Origin: Siphonodentalium dalli
Lineage: Eukaryota; Mollusca; Scaphopoda; Gadilida; Siphonodentaliidae
Direction: 5' to 3'
DNA: 64,000 bases
NCBI GenBank assembly: GCA_032622095.1
Contig: CP136064.1
Span: 196,569,948-196,633,947, forward strand
The notes under the pieces are model-generated. The model made no database searches and was not told the DNA's origin. It worked only from the letters and a program-made list of their open reading frames with translations. This document shows, piece after piece, positions 12,591 through 22,962 of the stretch; positions within the stretch are counted from its first letter, which is position 1; each line of letters begins with the position of its first letter. Both the position numbers and the translations under genes were made by a program.

Positions 12591-12918
12591 ATTGATACAA
12601 ATCTACGATTCTCGACCGATCGGGACGAAACTTGGTACGTGTGTGTAGTTTGACCAGGCGGTGGACGTTGTCGTATTGGCGAGCCCGTGCGGCGCCCACT
12701 TCGCACATGCGCAGACGAGATCTCGGAAACGGGTGGAGCTATCGACTTGAAATTAGGTATGTGAATGTATCTTGCCCCGGATACGAATTTTATCGGGTCG
12801 CCGAGCCCGTGCGACGCCAGCTTCGCGCATGCGCAGACCAGATCTCCGAAACGGGTAGAGCTATCGACTTGAAATTTGGTTTTTGAATAGCCCGGACAAC
12901 GTCGGGCTCATCGGCTAG
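12527..12918 (+). mobile_element. Helitron-like element 1 of a head-to-tail array
   Basis: It begins TCTCATATATATTTTG after an A and ends with the hairpin CCCGGACAACGTCGGG (12891-12906), eight bases, then CTAG followed by T. A TC start, a hairpin a few bases from the end and a CTRR terminus between A and T are the Helitron hallmarks. It carries (CTGT)n near 12548-12590. It has no Rep/helicase gene, so it is non-autonomous. Confidence 0.75.
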
Positions 12919-13629
12919 TCTATACTATATATTTTGAGACTTCGCATATATGTGTGTATGTATGTACTTCATAGAATCGAAAACGGTTCGCTCGATTGAG
13001 TTCAAACTTCCCATCTAAATGTAAAATCCCACCGACACGACCGTGGTCGCGGTTTAGAGAAGCTCAGAGCACCCGTTCTCCAATCTCAAATCACCGCAAA
13101 GGCACGGCGGGGGTTAATCAAGTGATTATTTAATGAGCGTTTGTTTTTGACGCATCTCTATAAAGAGCGTCTGTTTCCCATTCAACGTTATTCGCATCTG
13201 CAGAGTTATACGGGAACGCAAACGTTATCGATCGAAATTTATTCCCTGCGAGCACGGACGGTATATACCGAAATCATCCCAGATAATCACGAATATAGCA
13301 TCAGATTTCTCCCCAGATATACCGTTATAAAGCTACTGGAATCTGCAAATCTACGGGAAATTCCAGGGAATGCCGATTGAGCTCAAACTTGCTACCTACG
13401 GGAAGTGTCATATTTAACTCCTTGAAAAACCAAAACAAATCGGGTCAAATTTAAAAACTAAAAATTCAATTAAAAAATTAAAAAGGCACAATTAACTCAT
13501 TGAAAACATGTTTCTGACTATTGCCGAAATTTGGTGCAAATGCAGCACAAGTGTCTCGGAACCTGTTGCAATTGCTTTTTCGAACAAAGCCATGGGACGA
13601 ATGCCGCCAGTGGCGGGCTAACCTGCTAG
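12919..13629 (+). mobile_element. Helitron-like element 2 of a head-to-tail array
   Basis: It starts TCTATACTATATATTTTGAG directly after the CTAG of element 1. It ends with the hairpin CCGCCAGTGGCGG (13604-13616), GCTAACCTG and CTAG. Words such as TCGAAAACGG and CAAACTTCCCA match the copy ending at 36925. No transposase frame; the short ORFs are accidental. Confidence 0.78.
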
Positions 13630-14340
13630 TCTATTATATATTTTGGAAGATCTGTTTGTTTGTTTGTGTGTAATCGATGAACTCGAAAACGGCCGACCCG
13701 ATTTCGATGAAACTTGGTATGTGGGGGTATTTTCGGCCGGGGGTGACATAGGCCTATTAATTTGCCCGTGCGACGTGACCTTGACCTTGAAATTGCCCGA
13801 ATATCACGGGATTTCGATGAAACTTGGTATGTGGGGGTGCCTTCTGCCGGGGAGTGGCATAAACCTATTAATTTGCCCGTGCGACGTGACATTGACCTTG
13901 AAATCGGGTCATTTCAAGGTCAAACGCCCGAATATCACGGGATTTCAATGAAACTTGGTATGTGTGGGTACTTTCGGCCGGGGAGTCTCATAAGCCTATT
14001 CATTTGCCCGTGCGACGTGACATTGACCTTGAAATCGGGTCAATTCAAGGTCAAATCGCGAATTTTGATGGGATTTCGACGAAATTTGATACGTGGGGTT
14101 ACTTTTTTCCACTGAGTGTTTTGGGCGGGTTGAGTCATGACCCCGACCTGACCTTAACCTTCAAAATGATCAATTCAAGGTCAAATCGGGTAAAACCGGA
14201 TGGATTTCGACGGGCACGTTTGTCGGGTACTTTTGTCCGGGCAGTGTTTTGGACTGGTAAAATCGTGACCCCACTTGACCTTGACCTTCAAAATGGACAA
14301 TTCAAGGTCAAAGCCCGGACGAAGTCGGGTCACCTTCTAG
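13630..14340 (+). mobile_element. Helitron-like element 3 with internal tandem repeats
   Basis: It starts TCTATTATATATTTTGGAAG directly after element 2 and ends with the hairpin CCCGGACGAAGTCGGG (14314-14329), TCACCTT and CTAG. The interior is a degenerate tandem repeat of about 110-130 bp marked by GATGAAACTTGGTATGTG, TTTGCCCGTGCGACGTGAC and TTGACCTTGAAA. This explains the repeated peptides in the overlapping open frames. It is followed at once by TCTATATATA, a possible fourth truncated copy to about 14505. Confidence 0.78.
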
Positions 14341-14738
14341 TCTATATATATATATATATATATATATAAACGAGTAGGATCTGTCCGGATTTTTCTCTCA
14401 GACCCCTGGACCGAGTTCAACCAAATTTGGTGTGGTGACTCGGGGTACCCTGGCGGATGTTCTAGTGGTGTTAGTTTTTCAAAAAATTTCATTAAAAAAA
14501 AAAAAATTAGTTTAGGATAATAGAAGTAAGTTGCTCCAGTAGACTAACATAAATGGTATGGAATATGTTAGATAATGAGCTGGTTGACAGACTAATCGGG
14601 AAATAGTTAGAAATTATGAAATTTTGTGTATTCTGCACAATGACATAGGTTTACAGATGATCAGCAATTTATAAAACATTAAACTGAGCAAGGAATTCAA
14701 TCTTTAAAAAAAAAAAATATTAAAACAATATATATATA

Positions 14739-14901
14739 TATCAAAATGTTTCAATGACCAACTGTGCTTGAAGCGCACAAAGGGGCCGCCGCTAAATGAA
14801 GGCTCTGTCTAAGATCAAAATGTTTGCGAAGTCCCACAAAGGGGGCCACAGATATATCCGATGCTGAATATAGGCTCCCAAAGGGAGCCTGTTTCAGCTA
14901 G
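14739..14901 (+). mobile_element. Short Helitron-like element with GGCTCCC hairpin
   Basis: The 3' end has the perfect hairpin GGCTCCCAAAGGGAGCC (14873-14889), eight bases, then CTAG and T. The 5' end is taken near TCAAAATGTTTCAATGACC after an AT run and is less certain. Inside, AAAATGTTT and CACAAAGGGGGCC occur in two degenerate copies. It lies between two copies of the older repeat. Confidence 0.65.
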
Positions 14902-15179
14902 TTTAGGATAATAGAAGCAAGTTGCTCCAGTAGACTAACATAAGTGGTTTGGATATGTTAGATAATGGGCTGGTTGACAGACTAATCAGGAAATAGTTAG
15001 AAATTATGAAATTTTGTGTATTCTGCACAATGACCTAGGTTTACAGATGATCAGCAATTTATAAAACATTTTTGTTTCAATTAAAACAGCTTCTGAAACA
15101 GGTTAAACTGTTATTTGAACTAATTGAGATCATTCCCATTCATATGAGTGATATCAGTAGAGTTTTATGCGATTTTAGA

Positions 15180-15345
15180 AAAAAATTAGTGAAATTTGGG
15201 GGTGGGTGTCAAAAAATTGAGACTAAAAAAATATTTTTTTTGCAGGTTTGGGGGTGGTGGGTCCCCAAAAATGCCAGATGCAAAAAAAACGACATACCTT
15301 CCTGCAAATTCTTTACTACCCCCCCCCCTGGTTCAGCATAGATTT
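15180..15345. repeat. Right member of the inverted pair with 11640-11750
   Basis: CATACCTTCCTGCAAA, CTTTACTACC, a C run and CTGGTTCAGC match 11640-11690 in reverse orientation. No gene here. It ends about 150 bp before the IRG start. Confidence 0.6.
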
Positions 15346-15409
15346 TAAGAACATTACTCACTCACAAGTTGGCCAAAATTGCTGGAAATTGTGCATTGCT
15401 ACCTAGTAT

Positions 15410-15424
15410 CTTTTTTACTTCCAG
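15410..15424 (+). promoter_or_regulatory. Probable 3' splice acceptor before the IRG exon
   Basis: The T-rich tract TTTTTTACTTCCAG ends in AG 67 bases before the IRG ATG. Vertebrate IRG genes usually carry the whole coding region in one exon behind a separate 5' untranslated exon, and this site would fit that layout. No upstream exon was identified. Confidence 0.45.
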
Positions 15425-15491
15425 GTCAGGTGATCTCTCGTGCAAGCCGTCCTGGTGTCTCTAGATTCAACACAATCAGCGAGAACACGCG

Positions 15492-16691
15492 ATGTCAGAA
15501 GCAGATCCCACGATCTTTTCACCAGAGGATGCGAAGGGCTTCGAGAAACATCTTCAAACGCACGGCCTTGGAGGTGTAGATGTGTACCTCGGAGATAAAC
15601 TCACCAGCTGGATGGACAGTGACGTCAGTATTGGCATCATCGGTGAATCGGGATCCGGCAAGTCAGCATTCATCAACACAATTCGAGGTTTAACCGCCGA
15701 TGACGAGGGAGGGGCTCCCGTTGGAACGGGTGACACAACTCTTGAGCCAATACGATACACACATCCTACAAATAGCAAGATAAGCGTATGGGACCTACCT
15801 GGTGTTGGCACACCAATATTTCCACGGGGAGATGCTTATCTAAAGATGGTGAATTTCAATCGAATCGACTTCTTTGTGTTGATGTCCGACACACGCTTCA
15901 CGTCCGACGATGCTTGGTTGGCAGAACAGATATTTGCTGCTTCCAAAAAATTTTTCTTCGTCCGAACCAAAATAGATCTCGACTTCGAGTCACCTGATAG
16001 TAGGGGTCAAACAGAAGAGGAGGTCATAGAACGGGTTAAAAATTACATTAAGGAAGGTATGTTGGCCTCGCAAAAAGATGTCAAGATATTCTGCATCTCT
16101 TGCTTCGAACCAACAATGTGTGATTTCGATGATTTACAGAATGATATATTATATTCTTTGCCTGGAGTAAAAAGGGACGCCTTAATTCTATCTCTTGGTG
16201 CTCTGAGTAAATCGGTTGTCGCCAGGAAAAAACAATCACTGAAGAACCGGATATGGAAGGTTGCCCTACGGGCTGCTATATCAGCGAGTGTGGCTTCGAC
16301 TGGTGTTGATTTGTTCGGAGACAAAGCAGTCCTTCAAGATGAAATTAAGCTCTATATAAGAGTATTCGGTCTGGATGTAACTTCGCTTCAAAAGTTCACA
16401 GAAAAGACACAGCCAGAGCAAGATAAACTGAGATCGAAAATAAAGGACGCGTCAAATACGTGCAGACAACTTTCCAATAATTTCGCTGGACCACTCATGA
16501 ACTATCTTCTCACTACCCCTCAAGGCAAACTTGCCAAAGTGGTCGCCATCCCCGCAGTAACAGTAGTACTGTCGTCTGTGGCGTCATTCTCCCTCTGCTA
16601 TTCCTTCCTCAGTGATAAGCTTTGGGAACTGGAGACCATGTGGAACGAAACTTTTGATGAAACGGTTATGAACACTTTGGCCAATAACTGA
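15492..16691 (+). CDS. Immunity-related GTPase (IRG/IIGP family)
   Basis: A complete 399-residue frame from ATG to TGA, close to the roughly 400-residue length of vertebrate IRGs. The G domain is clear: G1 GESGSGKS at residues 51-58 (the GKS class), a switch I region with TGDTT at 79-83, G3 DLPGVGT at 101-107, and G4 TKID at 159-162. After the G domain comes the helical IIGP region, with LKNRIWKVALRAA near 245-258 and a hydrophobic stretch near 350-365 (AIPAVTVVLSSVASF). IRG proteins bind GTP and act on intracellular membranes. In vertebrates many are interferon-induced and attack pathogen vacuoles; the role of invertebrate members is largely unknown. No frameshift or missing key residue is seen, so it may be functional. 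The start is supported by the good alignment of the N-terminal helix with the family. It is more GC-rich than its surroundings, as expected for a coding exon. Confidence 0.93.
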   Translation: MSEADPTIFSPEDAKGFEKHLQTHGLGGVDVYLGDKLTSWMDSDVSIGIIGESGSGKSAFINTIRGLTADDEGGAPVGTGDTTLEPIRYTHPTNSKISVWDLPGVGTPIFPRGDAYLKMVNFNRIDFFVLMSDTRFTSDDAWLAEQIFAASKKFFFVRTKIDLDFESPDSRGQTEEEVIERVKNYIKEGMLASQKDVKIFCISCFEPTMCDFDDLQNDILYSLPGVKRDALILSLGALSKSVVARKKQSLKNRIWKVALRAAISASVASTGVDLFGDKAVLQDEIKLYIRVFGLDVTSLQKFTEKTQPEQDKLRSKIKDASNTCRQLSNNFAGPLMNYLLTTPQGKLAKVVAIPAVTVVLSSVASFSLCYSFLSDKLWELETMWNETFDETVMNTLANN

Positions 16692-16712
16692 ACCTATAGA
16701 TTGGCCCTGATC

Positions 16713-16849
16713 GAGTATATCCTTCATGTAAGAATACATGAAATCACGCACCACCCTCCATTCGCCATATGTGTTAGGGTTAGTGCTAGGGTTAGGGTTA
16801 GGGTTAGAGTTAGGGTTAGTGTATTCTTACATGCATGAAGGACATACTC
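16713..16849. mobile_element. 137 bp inverted-repeat element with a TTAGGG-like core
   Basis: The ends GAGTATATCCTTCATG-TAAGAATACA and its inverse (16820-16849) form TIRs of about 26-30 bp, differing by a small insertion. Between them, 16773-16819 holds eight degenerate TTAGGG units (TTAGGG, TTAGTGCTAGGG, TTAGAG). It starts 21 bp after the IRG stop codon and so probably lies in its 3' untranslated region. Confidence 0.8.
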
Positions 16850-17269
16850 CTGTTTGGGCACCAGGCTCATGCAATTGTGATCAGACTTCTGAGGTAAACT
16901 ATTGGACAAAAATGTTTTGACTTCCTGAGACCAAAATAAGTGCTTAGTATTTCTACAATTTCGTTTGATTATCATAACAAATGATGATGATTTGTGTTAA
17001 ATATATGCGGTATAAAGGGATAAAACAAATCTAAATTAAAAAAGAGTGCCCCAATTTAACAAACGCACGCTCGTTTTAAATTTGTGCTATGATTATAAAT
17101 ATGTATACCATCCACACATTAATAATGCCATATTCATTATTTGTACACAATCTTTATTATATTGTATAGCAATAACAGAAACTATCTATTAGATATATAG
17201 TAATAATAAAATAGAACCTCCTGTGATTAAAAGTCTGAATTTAAAGTTGCATCCTCTGATTAATTTTTA
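16850..17269. other. Non-coding, AT-rich
   Basis: No gene. It probably includes the remaining 3' untranslated part and flank of the IRG gene. A candidate AATAAA-like word (AATAATAAAATAG) lies near 17203. Confidence 0.45.
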
Positions 17270-18310
17270 ATATATATATATATATATGCCTCCGCGAATT
17301 GTGAATGCGAGTTGAGGGATCTCCGCGATATATTTGCGTGATCGGGACATCCGCGCAGCATTCTGCGGGAGTATATACATATGCGCTATAGCTAATGAAT
17401 AATATTATTTAATTGGCTGAATAACATCTATGCAGTATGTTTCATTTTATTCACAAATTTAAGGGTTCGGCTGTGTATATGTCAATTGAGACGTATTTTA
17501 GTATAATAGTGCGATGCGGTCAACACCCATGCACATAGCGTTCTTCTTGGTATACAATGTAGGCACTATAGTTAATGAATAATATTATTTAATTGACTGA
17601 AAAACATCAATTTTATTCATCCTATTCACAAATTATAATGGGACCGCGGGGCATGCATGGACACGCATTATATATGGGGACTTCCGCAAATGTTTTATCG
17701 TGATATATAATATTCAATCTCGGCAATGGGATATCCGCGAATATAATTGATGAATAATACCATTATTATTTATTAATGGATGAATATGTCTTAAAGGTAG
17801 CCAGTATAGACACCTTCTTTAAAGTTGTTCGTTTTGCCAATTTAGAAGGAACTCCGTGAATTATGAATGCGAGTTGAGGGACCTCCGCGATTTAATTTGC
17901 GTGATCAGGACACCCGCGCAGCAATCTCCGGGAGTATATATATATAGGCGCTAGCTGATGAACAATATTATTTAATTGACTTAATAAATAACATCTAATA
18001 AATATCTTCATCCTATTCACAAATTTAAGGAGTCCTTCTGGCATACGAGGACATATATATATTTATATAGTGAATATTTATCGTCGTTTGATTTGCACCA
18101 AGTGAACTCGGCGCATATAATTGATAGAACAAACCACTATTATGATGATCGTGTCGTTATTTGTTTAAAATACGTATCAATTGACATATACGCACCCGTT
18201 TCCTCATTAAAATCAACATATTTCGCCCATGTTATGGGACCTCCGCGAATTCGGGGACATCCGCAAAGGTATTTCCGCAAATATAGGGACATATATATAC
18301 TGCAAATCGT
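17270..18310. repeat. Degenerate long tandem repeat (CTCCGCGA ... AATATTATTTAATTG)
   Basis: GAATGCGAGTTGAGGGA, TCCGCGAT, GTGATC-GGACA-CCGCGCAGCA and GGGAGTATATA occur at about 17300 and 17860. ATGAATAATATTATTTAATTG occurs at 17395, 17573 and, degenerate, at 17955. The phrases CCGCGAA and CCGCAAA recur through 18300. The pattern is a decayed array of several hundred-base units. Confidence 0.7.
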
Positions 18311-18407
18311 CACACCGACATGACATTGGGAATTCCCATGTTTATTTATATATTTCTGACGTCACTTGAACAAAGTTTCTTCAACATAGCCACCAGAGAC
18401 CTCTAGC

Positions 18408-18600
18408 GTTAATTACGGTTTTAGTTATTAGTTTTACATTCATCTTCATTGGTTTTACGGTTTTAGTTAATTACGTTTTAGATATTAGTTTTAGTTAATT
18501 ACGGTTTTGGTTATTAGTTTTACATTCATTTTCAATGGTTTTACGGTTTTAGTGATTAGTTTTACATGCATCTGCATTGGTTTTACATTCATCTTCATTG
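18408..18600. repeat. Tandem repeat of ACGGTTTTAGTTATTAGTTTT-type units
   Basis: Variants of GGTTTTAGTTATTAGTTTTA and CATTCATCTTCATTGGTTTTA alternate several times. Low-complexity AT-rich repeat with no coding potential. Confidence 0.7.
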
Positions 18601-18722
18601 GTTTGACAATAAGGTCTATTAGTTTGATAACGATAATCATTCATCGTGGGAAATCGTCTATTGGTTTGAAATATGTCTATTGATTAAGAAATTATGGCTA
18701 TTGAAAAGGAATGTACGTTTAT

Positions 18723-21182
18723 TAGCTCAACTTTACTTTGTAAAGTTTGAGCTATTGCCATGGCTTTGTCGTCCGTGTGTGCGTGTGTGCGTGTGTACGG
18801 GCGGCGTCAACAATAGAGGCTACAGGTCGTACCTTTGATCGGATCATTATGAAATTTGTCATAGCTGTTGACATCAACATTTGTACCGGAATGATTCATT
18901 TTGGGGTCATACGGAAAAAAAACATGGCCGCCAGTGGCCATCTTAGATTTCAAAATTCAATCCATTAGCACGGGCTACAGGCCGTACTGTTCATCTGATC
19001 GTCATGAAATTTGTCATGGATGTTAATATTGACATGTAGATGGGAACGAGTAATTTTGAGGTCATTCGGCCAAAAAACATGGCCGCCAGCAGCCATCTTC
19101 GATTTTACTCTTTGCATGACTAAATCCTTTAGCACGGGCTACAGGTCGTACCTTTAGTCAGATCGTCATAAAATTTGTCATGGATGTTAACAATGACATG
19201 TAGATGGGAACGAGTCATTTTTGGGTTATTCGGGAAAAAAACATGGCCGCCAGCAGCCATCTTGGATTTTACTCTTTGTATGACTAAATCCTTTAGCACG
19301 GGCTACAGGTCGTACCTTTAGTCTGATAATCATGAAATTTATCATGGCTGTTGAAATTGGAATGTAGATGGGAACGAGTCATTTTGGGGTCATTCGGACA
19401 AAAAACATGGCCGCCAGTGGCCATCTTTGTTTTCAAAATTCAATCCATTAGCACGGGCCACAGGTCGCACTGTTCGTCTGATCATCATGAAATTTGTCAT
19501 GGATGTTAATATTGACATGTAGATGCGAACGAGTAATTTTGGGGCCATTCGGCCCAAAAACATGGCCGCCAGCAGCCATCTTGGATTTTACTCTTTGTAT
19601 GACTAAATTCTTTAGCACGGGCTACAGGTCGTACCTTTAGTCTGATCATCATAAAATTTGTCATGGATGTTAACAATGACATGTAGATTGGAACGAGTCA
19701 TTTTGGAGTCAATCGGCCAAAAAACATGGCCGCCAGCAGCCGTCTTGGATTTTACTCTTTGCATGACTAAATCCTTTAGCACGGGCTACAGGTCCTACTT
19801 TTAGTCTGATCATCATAAAATTTGTCAAGAATGTTAATAATCACATGTAGATGGGAACGAGTCATTTTGGGGTCATTCGGCCAAAAAACATGGCCGTCAG
19901 CAGCCATCTTTGATTTTACTCTTTGTATGACTAAATCCTTTAGCACGGGCTACAGGTCGTACCTTTAGTCTGATCATTATAAAATTTGTCATGGCTGTTG
20001 ATATTGGAATGCAGATGGGAACGAGTCATTTTGGGGTCATTCGGACAAAAAACATGGCCGCCAGCGGCCATCTTGGATTTCAAAATTTAATCCATTAGCA
20101 CGGGCCACAGGTCGTACTGATTGTCTGATCATCATGAAATTTGTCATGGATGATAATATTTACATGTAGATGGGAACGAGTAATTTTGGGGTCATTCGGC
20201 CAAAAAACATGGCCACCAGCAGCCATCTTAGATTTTACTCTTTGTATGACTAAATTCTTTATCCCGGGCTGCAGGTCGTACCTTTAGTCTGATCATCATA
20301 AAATTGTCATGGATGTTAACAATGACATGTAGATGGGAACGAGTAATTTTGGGGTCAATCGGCCAAAAAACATGGTCGCCAGCAGCCATCTTGGATTTTA
20401 CTCTTTGTATGACTAAATCCTTTAGCACGGGCTACAGGTTGTATCTTTAGTCTGATCATCATAAAATTTTTCATGAATGTTAACACTGACATGTAGATGG
20501 GAACGAGTCATTTTGGGGTCATTCGGCCAAAAAAGATGGCCGCCAGCAGCCATCTTGGATTTTACTCGTTGTATGACTAAATCCTTTAGCACGGGCTACA
20601 GGTCGTACCTTTAGTCTGATCATCATAAAAATTTTCATGGCTGTTGAAATTGGAATGTAAATGGGAACGAGTCATTTTGGGGTCATTCGGACAAAAAACA
20701 TGGCCGCCAGCGGCCATCTTGGATTTCAAAATTTAATCCATTAGCACGGGCCACAGGTCGTACTATTCGTCTGATCATCATGAAATTTGTCCTGGATGTT
20801 AATGTTGATATGTAGATGCGAACGAGTAATTTTGGGGTCATTTGGCGAAAAAACGTGGCCGCCAGCAGCCATCTTGGATTTTACTCTTTGTATGACTAAA
20901 TTCTTTAGCACGGGCTACAGGTCGTACCTTTAGTCTGATCATCATAAAATTTGTCATGGATGTTAACAATGACATGTAGATTGGAACGAGTCATTTTGGG
21001 GTCAATCGGCCGAAAACATGGCCGCCAGCAGCCATCTTGGATTTTACTTTTCTCTTCATGTCTATAAACTAGTATTAGACATTCAACTTTCCACATTCCT
21101 AATCGCTCCATTGACTGTAATATATTAAATTATTCCCTTTCCAAGTTGAGCTACAGTGTCATTGACACTTTCATTGAATATG
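18723..21182. mobile_element. Element carrying a 4-monomer higher-order tandem array (647 bp period)
   Basis: Monomers starting AGCACGGGCTACAGG begin at 18967, 19131, 19295, 19450, 19614, 19778, 19942, 20097, 20261, 20424, 20588, 20743 and 20907, after a diverged first one near 18811. Spacings are 164, 164, 155, then 164, 164, 164, 155, then 164, 163, 164, 155. The short monomer (with TTTCAAAATT-AATCCATTAG) thus ends each period and defines a 647 bp higher-order unit. Each monomer has ACATGGCCGCCAGCAGCCAT. The array is flanked by TAGCTCAACTT (18723-18733) and its inverse (21143-21153), and the right flank recurs alone at 8541-8582. A tandem core between short inverted ends resembles bivalve 'pearl' or Helentron-like elements. 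Confidence 0.85.
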
Positions 21183-21678
21183 CGATAGCTGTACTAATTG
21201 TTTGTTATTAGATATTAGTTGAACAATGAATACTATTAAATTAAAATAGAACATTAAATCTGCATCGGTCAACAATGATTATGAATCTATATCTATTAAA
21301 ACGGAATTGTCTCTTATTGAATCCACGAACGACTATTGGTTTGAAAATGGAGACTATTGCTATTAAAACGGGATAGACTTATATTGAATGTGCGATGCAT
21401 GTAATTGTTTTCACAAACCACCATTAACTTTTATTTCATGTCATTTCCAACCGAATGACCATCCATTTTATTTCATGTAATTTCCGACCGAATGGTCGTA
21501 CCATCTCCTACTCTATATATATACTTAATGAATCCATAATAAGTTGTTTCTTCCTGCCTAACTGGCGTTGGAATTAAGAACTCTCGGATAAATGAACCCT
21601 CTCGATAATTTCGGAATGAAGAATACTGAGTAGATTACATGAATCAAAGAATGCACATATTACGTCACGTATAGCATG
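21183..21678. other. Non-coding, AT-rich with short repeats
   Basis: No gene. Short similar words (TTTCATGTCATTTCC-ACCGAATG, CTATTAAAACGG) occur twice each near 21290-21490. Confidence 0.5.
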
Positions 21679-22795
21679 TTTCATTGAATAGATTCTTTGA
21701 AGAAAATCAAGTTGATCGATCGTTCTTTGCCACTGTAATCAGGATTCGGGGCTGCGAAACATTTCCAACAAGATTTTGTCTGAGATATATAATATTTTTC
21801 AGCCATTTATAGCTGTTTCATTGAATAAATACCTTATAATGTTGTTCATTCGTTGTCATGATTATATATACAAAGCAATTTCTATATTCACTGACATGTC
21901 TAGTGACCTCTAAACAGTTATCATAATATTACTATATATGTGTGTAAATCATAAAGTCTACCTGTGGCAGAAAAATAATAGCAACAATCCTCACTTGTTT
22001 ACTTAAGGGTGCATTTACATTGCTATAGAACTGCACATAGATCTACACGCAGACTAGTGTAAACGGGTTGATATAGAAATGCACACAGAAAGAAAACGGT
22101 ATTAGTTCGTGTGAGCAAAAGTGGTGTCCGCTATTCGTCACGGTCAACGCCGAAGCACTGCGACAGGCAAATCTGTTTTAATTAATTGTTACTCGGGCTT
22201 GGCGAATGTGTTTTAGTTTTCGTTGTCATTTCAACCCGTGTATTTCGAATATTGAACACGGACAGGGACGTGGAAACTTTGGTCAAAATTTTCAACAGTT
22301 GGAAATTTCATACCTGACACGACATTAGCTGTAATTTCCAAACCAACAATAGGTTGAAAATGATCTTGTAGTTTGATTTTCAAACATTTTATTGGGGGGG
22401 GGGAGTTATTGTTTTCGGACCAATATTTGCATAATCTCCTACTTTTTATCAAAATTTTGGACTGGAATGGCCATCAGCAATTACCAGAGTACTGATCAGC
22501 GCGCGTTCACTATTAGTAATCATATTGTGATCACAGTAATGCGCGACTCGTGACTTCATACAGATCTGTATACAGTTCTGTATCAGTGTAAATGCACCCT
22601 AAGAGGTGCATTTTATTACAGTAACACCAATGATATGAGGGCAACACTAAGGACATTTTTTTTATATTTTGCTTTAGAAATAATTCTCCCTTCCTTTAAA
22701 AATCACAACATATCAAACTGCATATACCTTAAATTATTTTACTCCGTTTCTTGCCATATCTAAAACAGGTGTACATATGTAGAACAAATTGACTT
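21679..22795 (+). repeat. Interspersed repeat D copy 1, interrupted by a MITE
   Basis: From TTTCATTGAATAGATTCTTT onward it matches 32228-32745 nearly base for base, except for the MITE at 22007-22602. The other copy therefore preserves the unoccupied site. There is no clear protein, and the frames differ between copies. Confidence 0.85.
22007..22599. mobile_element. TAA-flanked MITE (PIF/Harbinger-like), TIR GGGTGCATTTACA
   Basis: The ends are GGGTGCATTTACA and TGTAAATGCACCC, with TAA duplicated at 22004-22006 and 22600-22602. The paralogue near 32543 reads straight through this point with one TAA, confirming insertion. TAA/TTA target sites are typical of PIF/Harbinger. The interior 22260-22460 contains a fragment related to 25215-25400, so it is itself nested. 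Confidence 0.85.
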
Positions 22796-22962
22796 ACAAC
22801 GGAGGCATACATACACTCCAAACTGTTTGCCGTTACAACCCACCCTCATGTTAATTGTTTGCTCTTGCTGATATGAAGCACATATTACTATATTATCTTG
22901 ACAAGAATACTAATATTCAAGAACATTTCGTACCAAGCATTATTGCCCAAGAATGTGTTTAA

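Noticed and set aside
13626-14369. Overlapping frames with repeated peptide motifs
   Set aside because: The peptides repeat because the Helitron interior is a tandem repeat. Both strands are open and no domain is present.
16773-16819. True telomere end
   Set aside because: Only eight degenerate TTAGGG units, enclosed by inverted repeats within continuous sequence.
18747-21111. Short frames in the 18.7-21.2 kb array
   Set aside because: They differ between monomers and are broken by the array's point changes, so there is no protein constraint.
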